Source of the DNA: Rhizobium albus
Lineage (GTDB): Bacteria; Pseudomonadota; Alphaproteobacteria; Rhizobiales; Rhizobiaceae
Direction of reading: 5' to 3'
Length of the DNA stretch: 64,000 nt
NCBI GenBank assembly: GCA_030160035.1
Contig: BSNO01000003.1
Location: 806,001-870,000 of the forward strand
The notes under the pieces are model-generated. The model was not told the DNA's origin. It did no database searches and saw only the letters and a program-made list of their open reading frames with translations. This document shows positions 27,227-36,053 of the stretch, piece after piece. Position numbers and translations under genes: made by a program. The stretch's first letter is position 1. The number at the start of each line of letters is the position of its first letter.

Positions 27227-27859
27227 ATGACAATCGCACGCAAGGCCACTTTGGCGACATTGATCGCGGCCCTTCTCGCCACGTCGAGCTTCGCGATCGC
27301 CCAGCAATCCGATAACGCCGACGACCAGACGGTGCCCGCGATCGAAGAGCCGATGGACGATGATGCCGGTTCCTTGGAAGGCGACGATGCGGACATCATG
27401 GAAGAAGACGCCGATGCCGGCCCGGCCATGCGCGGCCCCGGTCGCCGCGCGGACCGCATGCTGCAGCGGCTCGATCAGGACGGCTCGGGCGATATCAGCG
27501 TCGAGGAATTCAGCCAGCGCCGTCTCGGCTGGTTGAGCGAAGCCGATGCGGATGGTGATGGCGTGATCTCCATGGAAGAACTGACGAGCGCCATCGACCA
27601 GCGCCGCCAGGAACGCCGCGAAGCCCGCTTGCTGGCCCGCTTCGACATCAATGGCGACGGCCAAATTACCATCGAGGAACTGGAGCGCCACCAGGAAAAG
27701 CGTTTCGCTCTCATGGACCGCAACGATGACGGCGTGCTGACCGCAGACGAAATGCCCCGTCGCGGCGAGGGCATGCGCGGCCCGCACGGCCGCATGGGCC
27801 ACCACGGGAAGGGTCCTGGGGGCGGTCACCACGGCATGATGGAGCGTTACGGCCGATAG
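27227..27859 (+). CDS. Periplasmic EF-hand calcium-binding protein
   Basis: A 210-residue protein with a signal peptide (cleavage after SFAIAQ, about residue 26) and a very acidic linker (residues 30-62). Four EF-hand loops follow: DQDGSGDISVEE, DADGDGVISMEE, DINGDGQITIEE and DRNDDGVLTADE. The tail is rich in Gly and His (GRMGHHGKGPGGGHHGMM) and may bind other metals. ATG 27227 has AAGGAG with a 7-base spacer; ATG 27221 is too close to it. Probably a calcium buffer or sensor outside the inner membrane. Partner unknown. Confidence 0.85.
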   Translation: MTIARKATLATLIAALLATSSFAIAQQSDNADDQTVPAIEEPMDDDAGSLEGDDADIMEEDADAGPAMRGPGRRADRMLQRLDQDGSGDISVEEFSQRRLGWLSEADADGDGVISMEELTSAIDQRRQERREARLLARFDINGDGQITIEELERHQEKRFALMDRNDDGVLTADEMPRRGEGMRGPHGRMGHHGKGPGGGHHGMMERYGR

Positions 27860-27895
27860 GCGCGGCCTTCTTGCTCAGTGCAGATCACTCCCGGG

Positions 27896-28000
27896 CTAGA
27901 GCGTTTCCAGGTGAAGTGGCTACCGGTTCAGCGCCGGAAACGCGACAAATCAGAAACTTAGAGCCGTTGAGCGATTTGAAGAAACGCGAAACTGCTCTAG
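27896..28000. repeat. Palindromic intergenic repeat, RIME-like
   Basis: A unit of about 105 bases bounded by the inverted ends CTAGAGCGTTTC (27896-27907) and GAAACTGCTCTAG (27988-28000). The internal parts include GGAAACGCGACAAA and GAAGAAACGCGAAA. The pattern matches a repeat I know from many rhizobial intergenic regions. It lies between two convergent genes. Confidence 0.7.
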
Positions 28001-28048
28001 GTCCGGGGGTGAAAGTCATTTGAATCGCCTTCTCATGGAGCACCGCAG

Positions 28049-28134
28049 ATGGTCGGGACAAGCCCGACCATGACGGTGAAGCGATAGAGCCAAACACTTC
28101 GGATTCCCGTCATCCTCGGCCTTGTGCCGAGGAT
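28049..28134. repeat. Pair of short palindromic repeats
   Basis: Hairpin one is ATGGTCGGG (28049-28057), loop ACAAG, CCCGACCAT (28063-28071). Hairpin two is ATCCTCGGC (28112-28120), loop CTTGT, GCCGAGGAT (28126-28134). Both stems are 9 bp and perfect. They are joined by an outer inverted pair TGACGG (28071-28076) and CCGTCA (28107-28112). The second is the ATCCTCGG-CTTG-CCGAGGAT type common in rhizobial spacers. Either could also act as a terminator for the flanking convergent genes. Confidence 0.65.
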
Positions 28135-28192
28135 CTACCGCACCATCCAAGCAACGAGTGCCAATGGATCCGCGTCAGACGAACGGGTAGCC

Positions 28193-30574
28193 TCAAGCCA
28201 CCCGCGCTTCGTACCGTCCCTGCTCATTGGCGAACGCGATGACGTTCGACATGCGGCGCTGCTCGCGGTTGGGGATGCGGATCGAGACGATGGTTCCGAC
28301 GCCTTCGATCGACTTGATGCGCATCGTTCCACCGTGCAGTTCGGTCAACGACCTGGAAATTGCGAGCCCTAGACCCGAGCCGCCATTGGTGCGCGAGAAC
28401 TGGTTCTGCACCTGCTCGAAGGGCTGTCCGATCTTGCCGAGCGACGATTTCGGAATGCCGATGCCGCTGTCGGCGATCGACAGGATGACGGCACCGGACA
28501 CTTTGCGCGCGGTGACGGCCACGCGACCACCTTCGTCGGTGAATTTCACGGCGTTCGACAGAAGGTTGAGCAGGATCTGCTTCATCGCACGGCGGTCCGC
28601 CGGCAACGCCAGGCCCGGCTCGATGCGCTGCACCACGTGAAGGTGCTTCTTTTCCGCCGGGATGGCGGTCAGGCGCATGGCTTCCTCGACGAGAGGTGCC
28701 AGGTCGATCGCTTCGCGCTCCAGCTTCATCTGGCCGGCCTCGATCTTCGACATGTCGAGAATGTCGTTGATGACGTTGAGCAGATGCGTGCCGGATCCGT
28801 GGATGTCGCGGGCATATTCCACGTATTTGTCCGAGCCGAGCGGTCCGAACATGCCCGTGTGCAGGATTTCCGAGAATCCGATGATGGCATTCAGCGGTGT
28901 GCGAAGCTCGTGCGACATGTTGGCGAGGAAGGCCGACTTCGCCTGGTTGGCCGCCTGGGCGCGTTCCTTCTCGGCCATGTAGTTGGCGTTGAGCTCTGAG
29001 AGCTCGACCGTCTGGCGCTGCAGCTTCATGCGCGAGTTCGACAGGTCGCCGATGGTCGCCATCAGGCGCTTCTCGGAATCGGCCAGCCGCTCCTGCTGGC
29101 GCTTCAGCTGCGTGATGTCCGTGCCGACCGACACGAGGCCGCCGTCGCGCGTGCGGCGTTCGTTGATCTGCAGCCAGCGCCCGTCGGCAAGCTGCACTTC
29201 GCTCGTCTGCGACTGCTGGATCGTGCCGCCATCGGCCATGCGGCGCTCCACCACCGGCCGTGTCGAGGCCGCATAGACCACGGCGCGCGGCGTGCCGGGG
29301 CGCAGCACCTCGTCCGGCAGGCCGTACATGGTGCGGTAGTTTGAGTTGCAGAGCACGAGCTCTTCGTTCTTGTCCCAAAGCACGAAGGCTTCGGACGTGC
29401 TTTCGATCGCCTCGAACAGGCGCTGGTCGGCCTCGGCCGTCTTCTGCACGAGCTTGTGCTGCTCGGTCACATCCATGGCAATACCGATGAGATGTGTCTG
29501 GGTCGACGAGCGGTCGATCACCTGCGCACGGGCGCGCATCCACACATAATGCCCGTCGGCGTGGCGCATGCGGAAAATCTGGTCGACCTGCTTGGTCTCG
29601 CCGCGTGCGATGGATCGGGCAATCGAATAGAGATCGCTGTCGTCGGGATGCATGAGCCGCATGGCATCCCCGAACGACAGCACGCAGTCGCGCGGCGGCA
29701 TGCCGAGCATTTCGTACATCGAGCTCGACCAGTACATACGCCCCCGCGCCATGTCCCAGTCCCACAGACCGCAGCGGCCGCGCGAGAGCGCCGTGTCCAC
29801 CCGATGATGCGATTCCATGTAGATGTCGTCGGCTTCCCGTGCCCGGGTGGCCTGGCTGAAATAGGCGTAGAGGATGACGAGCAGCACTGCCGACGTGGCC
29901 GTGAACAGCGTGACGTTCAGCGACACGGAACGGCGCCAGTCCTCCATGATCGGCGTCAGCGGTGCAAGCGTCAGCACCGAACCTTCGCCCGATGGCAGAT
30001 GGGATACACTGACGAGATAGGACACGTCGCCATGCTCGATCTCGCCGACACCGGCGCGCTGGCCGAACCGCCACATGGCGGAGCTTTCAGGCGCGAGCAC
30101 ATGGGCGGAAAGGCCGATGAGAGAGGAGCCATTGGCCGTTGCAGCAAAGACCCGCGCCGTGGTGTCCGCCACGAGCATGATCTGGCCTTCGCTCAGCCGT
30201 TCCGCAGGCAGCAGCCGGTTGAGGCGCGCCTCGGTATCCCAGCGGGCGGTGTCGCCCGATAGATCGGCATCCGACAGGATGGCGCTCGCGGCAGTAACGG
30301 CCATGACGACGGCGTCGCGGCCTTGATCGATGGCGGCTTCGCGCTGCCCGGTCAGGTCGACAAGACGCGCTGCCCCTACCACCAGCAGGAAAACGACGAT
30401 GAGGATGGGTATGGAGCGCTTGAGATACGGTTCAGCCTTGACCAGCTGCGCGTAAGTCGGCCGGGCGAAGAGCTTGGCGTGTCCTGCGAGATTTCCATCC
30501 CACGCTTTCGCCCCACCCTTGTCGGTGGACATGGCAAGGCCATCGGCCGCGCCCAAAGGCTGCGCTTCCGCCAT
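28193..30574 (-). CDS. pleC: PAS-domain sensor histidine kinase, PleC type
   Basis: A 793-residue kinase: TM1 near residues 53-73 (IPILIVVFLLVVGAARLVDL), an extracytoplasmic region to about 215, TM2 near 220-242, two PAS domains (about 265-370 and 385-500, with GLWDWDMARGRMYWS and DKNEELVLCNSNYRTMYGLP), a coiled coil, H-box SHELRTPLNAIIGFSEIL near 560, N-box and G-box DSGIGIP plus GSGLGLAISRSL. The H-box is that of the PleC/DivJ/PdhS group acting on DivK. Position between glnE and pepN fits my memory of Sinorhizobium pleC. ATG 30574 is preferred over TTG 30583 by its AAGGAAG spacing. Confidence 0.8.
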   Translation of the reverse strand: MAEAQPLGAADGLAMSTDKGGAKAWDGNLAGHAKLFARPTYAQLVKAEPYLKRSIPILIVVFLLVVGAARLVDLTGQREAAIDQGRDAVVMAVTAASAILSDADLSGDTARWDTEARLNRLLPAERLSEGQIMLVADTTARVFAATANGSSLIGLSAHVLAPESSAMWRFGQRAGVGEIEHGDVSYLVSVSHLPSGEGSVLTLAPLTPIMEDWRRSVSLNVTLFTATSAVLLVILYAYFSQATRAREADDIYMESHHRVDTALSRGRCGLWDWDMARGRMYWSSSMYEMLGMPPRDCVLSFGDAMRLMHPDDSDLYSIARSIARGETKQVDQIFRMRHADGHYVWMRARAQVIDRSSTQTHLIGIAMDVTEQHKLVQKTAEADQRLFEAIESTSEAFVLWDKNEELVLCNSNYRTMYGLPDEVLRPGTPRAVVYAASTRPVVERRMADGGTIQQSQTSEVQLADGRWLQINERRTRDGGLVSVGTDITQLKRQQERLADSEKRLMATIGDLSNSRMKLQRQTVELSELNANYMAEKERAQAANQAKSAFLANMSHELRTPLNAIIGFSEILHTGMFGPLGSDKYVEYARDIHGSGTHLLNVINDILDMSKIEAGQMKLEREAIDLAPLVEEAMRLTAIPAEKKHLHVVQRIEPGLALPADRRAMKQILLNLLSNAVKFTDEGGRVAVTARKVSGAVILSIADSGIGIPKSSLGKIGQPFEQVQNQFSRTNGGSGLGLAISRSLTELHGGTMRIKSIEGVGTIVSIRIPNREQRRMSNVIAFANEQGRYEARVA

Positions 30575-30709
30575 CGTTCCCAACTTCCTTCTGGAGCGAT
30601 TCGGCTATCCCATCTCCGAATCTGCCCTAAGGAATCATGGGCGAATCGTGTTGTCCAGAGCCGGCGGCAATCTTTCTTTAACCTTCTCGGCCCCCGCGTT
30701 TCAGGTGCC

Positions 30710-33355
30710 CTATGCCAGCGTTCGTTTCACGATGTCGCTGACGTCGGTGGAGAGCCCCTCGGCCGCGGCAATTCGCGAAAGCGCAGCGCGTGCGTGTTCG
30801 CGTCGACCGGCTTCAAGCGAGCGCCAGGAGCGCATGGAGGTCAAAAGGCGGGCGGCGAGCTGCGGGTTGCGGGCGTCGATCGCAAGCACCTGATCGGCGA
30901 GGAACCCGTATCCCGCGCCGTCTTCGCGGTTGAACCCCGTGGGGTTGCCCGATGCAAAGGCGCCGATGAGCGCCCGCACGCGGTTCGGGTTGGAGAGCGC
31001 GAAATGGCGTGTTTCCATCAGCCCCTTCACATGATCGAGCGTATCGGCGCCCGGCGCCATGGCCTGAATCGACAGCCACTTGTCGATCACCAGCGGGTCG
31101 CCGCCAAAGCGTGTCTCGAAAGCCGCGAGAGCTTGTGTGGCCTCGGCCGATCCCGGGAAGAGATGCGCCAGAACCTGAAGCGCCGACGCCATGTCCGTCA
31201 TGTTGTCGGCTTGGTCGAAAACGCCAAGCGCGCGTTTGGAATCCGCATCGGCAATCGAGAGGTAGCTGAGCGCAACGGCCCGCAGCGCGCGCTTGCCCGC
31301 ACTGATCGCATCCGGCGAGAAGAGCCCGGGCGTCGCCATCTCGTCGAACAGTTTTTCCGCAACCGGTCTGAGCACCTGGGCGACCGCGGCAAGCACGGCA
31401 TCGCGGCCGCGCTTGATCGCATCTGGATCGATGTTGCTGCCGAGTTCACGCGCAATGTCGGCCTCGCTCGGCAGGCTGAGCGCCTGGGCGCGGAAGGCCG
31501 GCTCCAGCGTCTCGTCGCTGGCACTGGCGATCAGCGCCGCGATTAGGTCGGGGTCGACCGACACCGCCCGACCGTCACGCGAGAACTTCGCCGCATCCAG
31601 CAGAATCCGCATCGCAAATTCGTTCAGCGCCTGCCACCGGGCAAAGGAATCGCTCTCGTGCTTCGCAATATGGGCGAGATCGGTCGATGCCTGTTCAAAG
31701 GACAAATTGATCGGCGCGGAAAATCCGCGGTTGAGCGACAGCACCGGCCGGCCGCCCATGCCCTTGAAAACGACACTCTGGCGGCGTTCGGTCAGATGGA
31801 TCACGTCGCCATCGACGCGCGCACCTGAAACCTCCGCTGGTTCAGCTTCGCTTCCGTCTTCGAGCAGCAGCCCAAAGCGCAGGGGGATGTGCATGATCTT
31901 CTTGGCGCTTTCACCCGGTGTTGCGGCCACCGACTGTTCCAGATCGACAGTCAGGCTGTCGGAACGCTGGTCGTAGTTGACGGACACGCTGACGGTCGGC
32001 GTGCCGGCCTGATGGTACCAGATGGCGAACTGGGCAAGGTTGGTGCCTGTCGCATCCTCGAAGGATTTGACGAAATCCTCGATTGTCGCGGCTTCACCGT
32101 CATGGCGCTCGAAATAGAGATCCATGCCCTTGCGGAAGCCCTCGGCGCCGAGGATCGTCGCGATCATGCGCACGACCTCCGAGCCTTTCTCGTAGACCGT
32201 CGCCGTGTAGAAATTGTTGATCTCGCTATAGGTCACCGGCCGGGGCGGGTGTGCGAGGGGGCCCGCATCCTCCGGAAACTGGTGAGCCTTCAAGAGCCGC
32301 ACCTCGGCAATGCGCTTGACCGGGCGCGAGCGCATGTCCGCAGAGAATTCGTGATCGCGGTAAACGGTCAGCCCTTCCTTGAGGCAGAGCTGGAACCAGT
32401 CCCGGCAAGTGATTCTGTTGCCGGTCCAATTGTGGAAGTACTCATGCGCGATGATCGCCTCGATATTGGCGTAGTCGGCATCGGTCGCAGTCTCAGGGTC
32501 AGCCAGCACATATTTGTCGTTGAAGACGTTGAGACCCTTGTTCTCCATCGCCCCCATGTTGAAATCGGACACCGCGACGATTTGGAAGATGTCGAGATCG
32601 TATTCGAGCCCGAAGACGTCCTCGTCCCACTTCATCGAGCGCTTCAGCGCATCCATGGCATAGGCCGCGCGCGACTCCTTGCCGTGCTCGACATAGATCT
32701 TGAGACCGACCGACCGGCCCGACGCGGTGGTGAAGACATCGTCGACGACGCCGAGGTCACCGGCGACCAGCGCAAAGAGGTAGGACGGCTTGGGGTACGG
32801 ATCGTGCCAGATCGCATAGTGCCGGTTTCCATCGAGCGCGCCGGCTTCCACGGGATTGCCATTCGAAAGCAGGAGCGGGGTCTCGCTCCGGTCTCCCTCG
32901 ATCCGAACGGTGTAGACGGCGAGAACATCCGGCCGATCAAGGAAATAGGTGATCCTCCGGAAGCCTTCCGCCTCGCACTGGGTGCAATAGACGTCATTCG
33001 AGCGATAGAGCCCCATCAGCTGCGTGTTGGCGGCCGGGTCGAGCCTTGTCGTGACCGTCACGGAGAAAGTGCCATCCGCCGGCAGATCGTGGATCGTGAG
33101 CCGATCCGGCGTGACGTCGTATCTCTGGCCCTCCGCGGTTTCATTGTCGATGGAAAGCGAAACCAGTTCCAGCGCGTCGCCGTCGAGCACCAGCGGTGCA
33201 TCGGTCGGAACGCCATCGCGGCGACGGAGCGTCATCTGGCTCACCACTTCCGTGTCCGCGCCGGCCAGGCGGAACGTCATCGACACCGTCTCGATGGCAA
33301 AATCGGTCGGACGGTAATCGCTCAGATGAAAAACCTGGCCGGTCTCGGTACGCAT
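30710..33355 (-). CDS. pepN: Aminopeptidase N, M1 family
   Basis: An 881-residue metallo-aminopeptidase of the Escherichia coli PepN type. Seen are the exopeptidase motif MGAMENKGLNVF near residue 265 and the zinc site HEYFHNWTGNRITCRDWFQLCLKEGLTVYRD near 300 (two His and a downstream Glu). The long C-terminal helical domain is present. It removes N-terminal residues from peptides in the cytosol. ATG 33355 starts the conserved MRTETGQVFHLSDYRP; the frame extends upstream to 33433 without family similarity. It is divergent from the Mo hydroxylase gene across a 255-base spacer with no recognised element. Confidence 0.95.
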   Translation of the reverse strand: MRTETGQVFHLSDYRPTDFAIETVSMTFRLAGADTEVVSQMTLRRRDGVPTDAPLVLDGDALELVSLSIDNETAEGQRYDVTPDRLTIHDLPADGTFSVTVTTRLDPAANTQLMGLYRSNDVYCTQCEAEGFRRITYFLDRPDVLAVYTVRIEGDRSETPLLLSNGNPVEAGALDGNRHYAIWHDPYPKPSYLFALVAGDLGVVDDVFTTASGRSVGLKIYVEHGKESRAAYAMDALKRSMKWDEDVFGLEYDLDIFQIVAVSDFNMGAMENKGLNVFNDKYVLADPETATDADYANIEAIIAHEYFHNWTGNRITCRDWFQLCLKEGLTVYRDHEFSADMRSRPVKRIAEVRLLKAHQFPEDAGPLAHPPRPVTYSEINNFYTATVYEKGSEVVRMIATILGAEGFRKGMDLYFERHDGEAATIEDFVKSFEDATGTNLAQFAIWYHQAGTPTVSVSVNYDQRSDSLTVDLEQSVAATPGESAKKIMHIPLRFGLLLEDGSEAEPAEVSGARVDGDVIHLTERRQSVVFKGMGGRPVLSLNRGFSAPINLSFEQASTDLAHIAKHESDSFARWQALNEFAMRILLDAAKFSRDGRAVSVDPDLIAALIASASDETLEPAFRAQALSLPSEADIARELGSNIDPDAIKRGRDAVLAAVAQVLRPVAEKLFDEMATPGLFSPDAISAGKRALRAVALSYLSIADADSKRALGVFDQADNMTDMASALQVLAHLFPGSAEATQALAAFETRFGGDPLVIDKWLSIQAMAPGADTLDHVKGLMETRHFALSNPNRVRALIGAFASGNPTGFNREDGAGYGFLADQVLAIDARNPQLAARLLTSMRSWRSLEAGRREHARAALSRIAAAEGLSTDVSDIVKRTLA

Positions 33356-33610
33356 GAATGGCACGCCTTGCTGACTGTGAGAAAATAGTGCTGTCCTATC
33401 GGAACAGCGTTGCCATGGAAAGCGCGGCGGCAATGCTGGCGCCGATGGGCAAACGATGTTTTTACCTATTCGGGCTCGACATTCGCGCGCTTGGATTTAA
33501 CTATCGGACGGTCAGAAAGCGGCCGGTGCGATCTCAGCACCCGTTTCGCTTTCGCGTCATTCGGCTCCGTCTCCCAAGCCGCCTTCATCGACGAGATACA
33601 GGACAATTTC

Positions 33611-35917
33611 ATGACGATCGCTACACCGAAATTCGGAGTGGGTGCTTCCGCCTTGCGCAAGGAAGACGATGCGCTGATCAAGGGCGAGGGCCGCTATACC
33701 GACGACGTCAAGCGCGAAGGCGCGCTGCATTCCTATGTGCTGCGCTCGCCCCAGGCAGCCGGCTCCTTCAAGATCGGGTCGCTCGACGAGGCAAAGGCGG
33801 CGCCCGGCGTGAAGCTTATCCTCATTGCCAAGGACATCGCTCATCTCGGCCCGATCAAATGCATGGCCAAGGCCAAGCAGCCGAGCGGCGAGGAGCACCC
33901 GGTGCGCGATATTCCGCTGCTGGCTGCGGACCGGGTGAGCTATGTAGGCGACGCGATCGCCTTCATCGTTGCCGACAGCATCGATCAGGCACAGGACGCG
34001 GCCGAACTGATCGAGGTCGATTACGATGCCGAAGACGCCCAGACCGATCTTGCGACCGCGCTCGATGAGGGGGCGCCGCTCGTCTGGCCGGAACTCGGCA
34101 GCAATCAGCTCTATCTCCACGAGAACGGCAACTGCGAAGCGACGGCCAAAGCCTTCGATGCCGCCGCGCATGTCACCACGATCCAGTTCGTCAATAACCG
34201 CCTTGTGTCGAACTATCTGGAGCCGCGTGCCTGCGTCGCCGAGTGGGATGATGAAGCAGGCTTCACCATCGTGGTCGGCAGCCAGGGCGTTCACTCCATG
34301 CGCCGGGCGCTGGCGCAACACGTCTTCAAGATGGATCTCGATAAGGTCCGCGTCATCAGCCATGACGTCGGCGGCGGCTTCGGCACCAAGATGTTTGCCT
34401 ATCGCGAATATCCGCTCGCCATGGAGGCTGCACGGCTCCTGAAGCGTCCCGTCAAATGGACGTCCGATCGCACCGAGCATTTTCTCACCGATGCGCATGG
34501 CCGTGACAATCTTGTCACCGCGTCGATGGCCATGGATGCGGATGGCCGCTTCACGGGCCTCCGGATCGAGACGATCGCCAATATGGGCGCCTATTGCCAC
34601 ACATTCGGTCCGAACATTCCGGTGATCGGCTCAACCATGTCGACTGGCGTCTACGACATTCAGAACCTCGATCTCACCATTAAAGCGGTCATGACCCACA
34701 CCGCGCCGGTCGATGCGTATCGCGGCGCTGGCCGGCCCGAAGCTGCCTATCTGATCGAGCGCCTGGTCGATGCCTGCGCGCGCGAAACCGGCCGCAAGCC
34801 GGAAGAGCTTCGCCGTATCAATTTCATCCGGCCCGAGCAGTTTCCCTACAAGACGCCCACCGGCCGCCAATACGACGTGGGCGAATTCGACGGGCACATG
34901 ACCCAGGCGATGGACCGTGCCGGCTGGGCTGATTTCGAAGCCCGGCGCGCGGAAGCGGCGTCTCGCGGCAAGCTGCGCGGCATCGGCATGGCGACCTACA
35001 TCGAGGCCTGCGCTTTTGCCGGCTCCGAACCGGCCCATCTCGAACTGAACGGTGACGGCACGATCACGCTCTTCATCGGAACCCAGACGAACGGGCAGGG
35101 CCATGCGACGGCCTACAGCCAGTTCATCGCGGAAAAGATCGGCATCGATTTCGACAAGATCATCGTGCGCCAGGGCGACACCAAGGAGCTCGATCGCGGC
35201 GGCGGCACTGGCGGTTCGCGGTCGATTCCGCTCGGCGGCGTCTCGGTCTCCAACGCCTCCGAGATTCTTGCCGAGAAGATCCGCAAGCTCGCCGGCAAGG
35301 AACTGGAAGCCGGGCCAGAGGATATCGAACTGGTCGATGGCCAGGCGCGCATCGTCGGCACGGACCGCGCGGTCAACTACGGCGATCTCGCAAAAGGCGC
35401 GACCGATCCGGAAGATCTGAAAGCCATGTCCGACATCAAGCAGGACGAGGCGACCTATCCGAACGGGACCCACATCGCCGAAGTCGAGATCGATCCCGAG
35501 ACCGGCCATGTGGATGTTGTCGCCTATACGATCGTCGACGATTTCGGCGTGACGGTGAACCCTATTCTTCTCATGGGCCAGGTCCATGGCGGCGTCGTGC
35601 AGGGCATCGGCCAAGCGCTCGGCGAGCAGGCGGTCTACAGCGACGACGGCCAGCTGATCACCGCCTCCTTCATGGATTACGCCGTGCCGCGGGCAGACAA
35701 CGTGCCGTTCATCCAGTTCGAGACGCGCAATGTGCCGTCTACGACTAACGCGCTCGGCATCAAGGGCGCGGGCGAGGCCGGCACGATCGGGGCGTGTCCG
35801 TCGATCATGAACGCCCTTGTTGACGCGCTCGATGGCCCGCTCGGCATCCGCCACGTAGAAATGCCCGCAACGCCGGATCGGATGTGGGCACTGATCCAAG
35901 ACGCGAAGGGCCACTAA
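33611..35917 (+). CDS. Xanthine dehydrogenase-family Mo-binding large subunit (orphan)
   Basis: A 768-residue large subunit of the molybdenum hydroxylase superfamily (CoxL / aldehyde oxidase-like), acting on an unknown aldehyde, CO or N-heterocycle. Seen are the GKGRYTDD-like start (IKGEGRYTDDVKREG), SHDVGGGFGTKM near residue 254, VDAYRGAGRPEAAYL near 365, TNGQGHATAYSQ near 493 and the catalytic-Glu block IKGAGEAGTIGACP near 717. The motif YRGAGR instead of AYXCSFR argues against true CO dehydrogenase. No FAD or 2Fe-2S subunit gene flanks it. ATG 33611 is chosen; the frame is open from 33410. Confidence 0.88.
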   Translation: MTIATPKFGVGASALRKEDDALIKGEGRYTDDVKREGALHSYVLRSPQAAGSFKIGSLDEAKAAPGVKLILIAKDIAHLGPIKCMAKAKQPSGEEHPVRDIPLLAADRVSYVGDAIAFIVADSIDQAQDAAELIEVDYDAEDAQTDLATALDEGAPLVWPELGSNQLYLHENGNCEATAKAFDAAAHVTTIQFVNNRLVSNYLEPRACVAEWDDEAGFTIVVGSQGVHSMRRALAQHVFKMDLDKVRVISHDVGGGFGTKMFAYREYPLAMEAARLLKRPVKWTSDRTEHFLTDAHGRDNLVTASMAMDADGRFTGLRIETIANMGAYCHTFGPNIPVIGSTMSTGVYDIQNLDLTIKAVMTHTAPVDAYRGAGRPEAAYLIERLVDACARETGRKPEELRRINFIRPEQFPYKTPTGRQYDVGEFDGHMTQAMDRAGWADFEARRAEAASRGKLRGIGMATYIEACAFAGSEPAHLELNGDGTITLFIGTQTNGQGHATAYSQFIAEKIGIDFDKIIVRQGDTKELDRGGGTGGSRSIPLGGVSVSNASEILAEKIRKLAGKELEAGPEDIELVDGQARIVGTDRAVNYGDLAKGATDPEDLKAMSDIKQDEATYPNGTHIAEVEIDPETGHVDVVAYTIVDDFGVTVNPILLMGQVHGGVVQGIGQALGEQAVYSDDGQLITASFMDYAVPRADNVPFIQFETRNVPSTTNALGIKGAGEAGTIGACPSIMNALVDALDGPLGIRHVEMPATPDRMWALIQDAKGH

Positions 35918-36053
35918 GCGCCGAAATAACCCTGGGCGAGGGACGGTCTTCCGGTTCTTGAGGCTGGTTTCGTCTCTGCGGCCGGTGTTTTTTCAGACAT
36001 CGGCCGCGTTCCCGGCTAATCAGGGTTGCTTACCAAACCCCTTGAGTCGTGCC

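Noticed and set aside
31889-33388. Plus-strand frame of 499 codons opposite pepN
   Set aside because: Antisense to conserved pepN; the protein is His/Arg/Val-rich noise.
33611-35917. True carbon monoxide dehydrogenase large subunit
   Set aside because: The loop motif is YRGAGR, not the AYXCSFR signature of form I CO dehydrogenase, and the medium and small subunit genes are absent.
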